Shown here in pieces: positions 23,622-25,765 of a stretch of 25,765 nucleotides of DNA. A program made the position numbers and the translations under genes. Position 1 is the first letter of the stretch. Every line of letters begins with the position of its first letter. Source of the stretch: a virus; IMG/VR virus record IMGVR_UViG_3300038309_000241, positions 1 to 25,765 of that record. One strand, 5' to 3'. The notes beneath the pieces are model-generated. The model was not told the origin of the DNA and did no database searches. It saw only the letters and a list, made by a program, of their open reading frames with translations.

Positions 23622-24187
23622 AACTTGAGCTGTTCCCGTATTTCTTTGAGCTGTTGACTGGTCAACGTCTTTTTCTGGTTATCGTCCGGGCCGATATATT
23701 TTGATTTTAATTTGTCGATCAGCTCCAGGCACTGCTGGATTTGCTTCACGCCCGCCAGGTCTATTTTCCCACCGGCCATTCTGGCGATACGATGCTGCAT
23801 GGCCAGTTCAAGTTTGGCTATGGCGTCTTGTGGCGTTTCGATATTGATATCCGCCGGTATGAGTTCGGGGCTTTGAACATCGTTTAATTTTGCGGCCGAA
23901 GCAGCCACCTGTTCCATCCTGGCGGCGGCATAAACGTCCTGTGGATCCAAAGATTTCATGGCTTGAGATATCAGCTTGCTTCGAAGCAGCACGGTATCCC
24001 GCTTGATCCGGGACAAAGATTCCCGATGCTCTCGTTTACGCTCCATCCACTTGCCCTGTTTTCCCCATCGTTTCAGTTGAGATATCGATACGCCCGTTTT
24101 TTCCGCGATCTGGTCATATGTCAGCCCATCGGTAATATACATATCTTCGGCAGCGCATCTGGTTTCCCACGGAATTTCAACACCCAT
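23618..24187 (-). CDS. Terminase small subunit, DUF1804/Mu gp27-like
   Basis: A 189-residue protein starting at ATG in a TAATG overlap. The N-terminus (MGVEIPWETRCAAEDMYITD) is followed by a helix-turn-helix, LTYDQIAEKTGVSISQLKRW (22-41), and a long helical C-terminal part (IAKLELAMQHRIARM, then IDKLKSKYIGPDD). It binds the packaging start site and directs the large subunit, which is encoded immediately after it. HTH, length and place match the Mu gp27-like small terminase. Confidence 0.88.
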   Translation of the reverse strand: MGVEIPWETRCAAEDMYITDGLTYDQIAEKTGVSISQLKRWGKQGKWMERKREHRESLSRIKRDTVLLRSKLISQAMKSLDPQDVYAAARMEQVAASAAKLNDVQSPELIPADINIETPQDAIAKLELAMQHRIARMAGGKIDLAGVKQIQQCLELIDKLKSKYIGPDDNQKKTLTSQQLKEIREQLKL

Positions 24188-24438
24188 TAATCCACCCCCA
24201 GGGCCTTTTTAATTGCAGCGATTTCGGCCATTACGGCGCCGTAATCGATCAGATATGTCGCCATCTCGATCGACAGTTGCATTATTTTTTCACCGTTCAT
24301 GTCTTTGGGATCGGCAAACGGGTCAAGCAAATCGCGCAACTGATCACGTCTTAGATCGATCTTTATTTTAAGTTGGTGACGTTCATCATCCTTTTCCGCC
24401 AGCCTCCCCCGAAACTTGGTTCTTTCCGTATCAGCCAC
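24187..24438 (-). CDS. Small helical hypothetical protein (gp26-like position)
   Basis: An 83-residue protein starting with GTG that overlaps the previous gene by 8 nt; AGGG lies 7 nt upstream. The sequence is charged and helical (RLAEKDDERHQLKIKIDLRRDQLRDLLDPF, written in part) with a second helix ending EIAAIKKALGVD. There is no signal or membrane segment. It occupies the place of small Mu genes before the small terminase. Function unknown. Confidence 0.78.
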   Translation of the reverse strand: MADTERTKFRGRLAEKDDERHQLKIKIDLRRDQLRDLLDPFADPKDMNGEKIMQLSIEMATYLIDYGAVMAEIAAIKKALGVD

Positions 24439-24784
24439 GATTCGGCCCTTTCTCCCGCACCAACGGGCAAAACATATTGTGTTTTATTTGGTCTACCAGG
24501 CTGGTCAGGGCCTGGGTATTGAGTCTGATGATGGTGGCCAGTTCCCCGGCAAGTGATTCGTATTTTTCAACCAGCCGGACATTGGTCTTGTACATGGTTT
24601 CAAGCTCGTGCATGTCATCCCTGTATTGCTTCAAAACCTTGTTCATTTCCGTCTGGTGACTCTCAATGATATGGCTGATCCGCCGCTGGTCGACGTACCA
24701 TAGAATCAACACCAGCCCGGGCAGCCCCAGGACATTTACAATACCGATGATGTAAACCAGCGGCAGCTCAGTCAGAAATTGCAT
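24431..24784 (-). CDS. Membrane-anchored coiled-coil protein; possible spanin or holin-like lysis protein
   Basis: A 117-residue protein with GGAGGTGAC before the ATG. Residues about 8-30 form one membrane segment (VYIIGIVNVLGLPGLVLILW), followed by DQRR and then a long charged coiled coil (about 34-95). This layout, placed just after an endolysin candidate, fits either an inner-membrane spanin (Rz-like) or the TM plus coiled-coil DUF2730-type proteins of Mu relatives. A cysteine near the C-terminus is not a lipobox. The membrane and coil features are visible; the lysis role is inferred. Confidence 0.78.
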   Translation of the reverse strand: MQFLTELPLVYIIGIVNVLGLPGLVLILWYVDQRRISHIIESHQTEMNKVLKQYRDDMHELETMYKTNVRLVEKYESLAGELATIIRLNTQALTSLVDQIKHNMFCPLVREKGPNRG

Positions 24785-24796
24785 GTCACCTCCGTG

Positions 24797-24979
24797 TTAT
24801 TCGCCGGCGCATTCCGGACAGATAATCCTGTCGACGACATTGAAAATCATGTTATCGATCTGGCTTCCGGTTTTTTCGACCATCTCTTTGAGCTGCGGCC
24901 GTACATACGGATACAGCATTTTCAGGATGGCCATGATCTGCAGCGCCGTTTCGACATTCTGGGTGTTTTTTTCGTTCAT
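24797..24979 (-). CDS. Small hypothetical protein after endolysin
   Basis: A 60-residue protein. The ATG overlaps the peptidase stop (ATGA) and has AAGGAGG upstream. It is helical, with VETALQIMAILKMLYPYVRPQ and a DNMIFNVVDRIICPECAGE end containing a CPEC pair. The first helix is too polar overall to be a convincing membrane segment, so calling it a holin would be a guess. It is held in the lysis gene block. Confidence 0.75.
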   Translation of the reverse strand: MNEKNTQNVETALQIMAILKMLYPYVRPQLKEMVEKTGSQIDNMIFNVVDRIICPECAGE

Positions 24980-25416
24980 TGCTGTCCTCCTTGTTTGACG
25001 GGATACACGATTTTGATTTGTCCACCGGAATCAGGTACCCGGCAATCAATGTGCAGGTGCGGCACTTCGGCCTCGATGCAGGTGATCAGCCCGGAGGCGA
25101 CTTTACCGGCCATGATATCGATCCGGATCTCTTCGGCGGTCACATCGCGCGGGGTGATATCCTCGGCCCGGCCGAACTTGTGCTGGGATAACAATGCGCC
25201 GATCGGGCAGTCCGCCGGCCGGAATCCCCGGTAATTATCATAACCGCACCAGTACCAGGTGTTGATATAACATGGTCCGTATCGCCTTCGGATCAGGTCT
25301 CCGGCCAAAAGAATACGGTCATCGAACAGGTACCAGAGGATATCCGAACCGTGGTACAGTTCGAAAATCTCGCGCGGAACAAGTTCAAAAAGCTGAAAGT
25401 AAGTCGGCTTATACAT
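24976..25416 (-). CDS. M15-family peptidase, endolysin candidate
   Basis: A 146-residue protein, first gene of the late operon. ATG at 25416 is the only plausible start, since upstream codons give no start before a stop. The motif SQHKFGRAED (77-86) is SxHxxGxAxD, giving His79 and Asp86 as zinc ligands. EAEVPHLHID (115-124) supplies Glu115 as base and His122 as ligand; the usual Trp two residues before that His is His120 here. M15 enzymes cut peptides of peptidoglycan, and this layout is that of small phage M15A endolysins. No signal peptide is seen, so export would need a holin. A weak AGGG lies upstream. Confidence 0.85.
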   Translation of the reverse strand: MYKPTYFQLFELVPREIFELYHGSDILWYLFDDRILLAGDLIRRRYGPCYINTWYWCGYDNYRGFRPADCPIGALLSQHKFGRAEDITPRDVTAEEIRIDIMAGKVASGLITCIEAEVPHLHIDCRVPDSGGQIKIVYPVKQGGQQ

Positions 25417-25431
25417 GGCCGGACCCTTTTT

Positions 25432-25483
25432 TGACGGGGTGTGACAGGGCCGGCAGGCGGTGGCTTTCCGTCCCCGTCACCCC
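25432..25483 (-). other. Late mRNA leader with two competing hairpins
   Basis: TGACGGGG (25432-25439) can pair with CCCCGTCA (25472-25479). The overlapping stretch GGGGTGTGAC (25436-25445) can pair with GTCACCCC (25476-25483) with one bulge. The two structures exclude each other. They lie between the candidate late promoter and the first gene, so they would be in its leader. No known riboswitch class is recognised. Confidence 0.4.
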
Positions 25484-25518
25484 ATTCCAGGAACAAACCA
25501 GCTAAGGTTTATGGGGTG

Positions 25519-25524
25519 ATTATA
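25519..25524 (-). promoter_or_regulatory. Candidate late promoter -10 (TATAAT)
   Basis: On the minus strand the sequence reads TTTTTATAATCACC. TATAAT is a perfect sigma-70 -10. At the right spacing upstream (17-18 bp) there is only CCATTT/ACCATT, a poor -35. It lies between the terminator at 25558-25591 and the first late gene at 25416. A good -10 with no -35 is what activator-dependent Mu late promoters look like, but no activator gene is identified here. Confidence 0.5.
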
Positions 25525-25557
25525 AAAAAGAGGTGTGCGAGAAATGGTAAAACTTAT

Positions 25558-25591
25558 ATAAAAAAAGCCCCTGATGTATTCTCAGAGGCTT
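25558..25591 (-). terminator. Rho-independent terminator, end of upstream operon
   Basis: On the minus strand AAGCCTCTGA and TCAGGGGCTT form a 10-bp stem with one mismatch and a 7-nt loop, followed by a run of T residues (25560-25566). It lies 33 bp after the stop of the helix-turn-helix gene and before the late promoter, so it separates the early or middle operon from the late one. Confidence 0.85.
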
Positions 25592-25623
25592 AATAAAAGA
25601 TTTGATCACAGAAAAAACTGCCT

Positions 25624-25765
25624 TTATTCTACTAAATAACCGCTCCTAATCCCTTCGTTGATAACTACCCCATTATCCAGCCTGATCGGGAACAGCGTTG
25701 ATGCAGATCTGATCATGCTGTACGTTGTTCTTTTTGAACACCCCATTTTTTCTGATAACGTATCA
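25624..25765 (-). CDS. C-terminal part of a winged helix-turn-helix protein (partial)
   Basis: The frame is open from the window edge to TAA at 25626-25624 and 46 residues are visible: DTLSEKMGCSKRTTYSMIR, then STLFPIRLDNGV and INEGIRSGYLVE. The first part fits helix-turn-helix (LSEKMGCSKRTTYSMIR). The rest, ending in GYLVE, resembles the wing of an HTH_11/DeoR-type domain. Position immediately before the late operon and its own terminator suggests a regulator, possibly the late activator. The domain call rests on a short fragment. The N-terminal part lies outside the window. Confidence 0.6.
   Translation of the reverse strand, partial: DTLSEKMGCSKRTTYSMIRSASTLFPIRLDNGVVINEGIRSGYLVE

Larger units (their letters stand above)
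214..25765 (-). mobile_element. Mu-headed siphovirus prophage, late half (continues past right edge)
   Basis: All recognisable genes from 25416 down to 267 are virion or lysis genes on the minus strand with overlapping ends, which is a phage late operon. The head genes match phage Mu families in Mu order. The tail genes (tube protein, frameshifted chaperone, tape measure, BR0599-type and J-type tip proteins) are siphoviral and no sheath is present. Integrase, transposase and replication genes are not visible; in Mu-like phages they would lie upstream, beyond 25765. The left limit of 214 is inferred from a tandem repeat starting with TGT just after the last gene. That limit is tentative; the prophage identity is not. 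No gene shows an obvious frameshift or premature stop, so the late region looks intact. Confidence 0.93.

Noticed and set aside
22275-23657. Plus-strand open frames of 204 and 207 codons opposite the large terminase
   Set aside because: The terminase motifs are all in the minus strand frame; the plus frames are antisense readings without motifs.
24797-24979. Holin
   Set aside because: The single hydrophobic helix is interrupted by charged and polar residues and there is no second membrane segment.
25293-25496. 67-codon minus-strand frame overlapping the M15 gene start
   Set aside because: It overlaps the peptidase in another frame, has no good start and gives a Pro/Arg-rich product without motifs.

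Overview
The window holds the late (virion) half of a prophage, transcribed almost entirely on the minus strand, so the order below runs from high to low coordinates. Nearly every gene overlaps or abuts the next (ATGA, TAATG or 8-nt overlaps), as in a single late operon. The head module has the gene content and order of phage Mu and its relatives: DUF1804-type small terminase, gp28-like large terminase, DUF935 portal, MuF/gp30, protease-scaffold (I/Z), gpT major capsid, gp36-like DUF1320 and gpG. There is no tail sheath. Instead there are a siphovirus tube protein, a frameshifted tail assembly chaperone, a tape measure and a lambda-type tip. That gives a Mu-type head on a long non-contractile tail, the arrangement of transposable siphophages such as B3 and D3112. 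The host is Gram-negative. The flavour of several genes suggests a sulfate-reducing Desulfobacterota-like bacterium, but nothing here proves the taxon.

Right edge to left. 25765-25624 is the C-terminus of a gene ending in a winged helix-turn-helix, followed by an intrinsic terminator (about 25590-25558). A leader follows with a perfect TATAAT -10 and no good -35, a candidate activator-dependent late promoter. The late operon opens with an M15 peptidase (endolysin candidate), a small soluble protein, a membrane-anchored coiled-coil protein and an 83-residue helical protein. Packaging and head genes run from 24187 to 15311, with two strong hairpins bracketing the decoration/head-fibre gene. Tail genes run from 15314 to 6703. 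The 1266-residue tip protein (6695-2895) carries a C-terminal leucine-rich-repeat domain. A fibre and three further unrecognised or partly recognised genes end at 267.

Just beyond the last gene, two perfect 18-bp tandem copies (19-bp period) begin with TGT at 214. They are a plausible prophage terminus with transposase-binding repeats. To their left lies about 200 bp of AT-rich presumed host DNA containing a plus-strand terminator.

The most interesting points are the leucine-rich-repeat tip protein, the -1 frameshift site in the tail chaperone, the internal scaffold start with its own ideal ribosome binding site, the decoration protein with a fibre-like extension, the candidate phage end, and the change in base composition at about 9-10 kb. 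I found no CRISPR array, tRNA, IS element, reverse transcriptase or defence gene.
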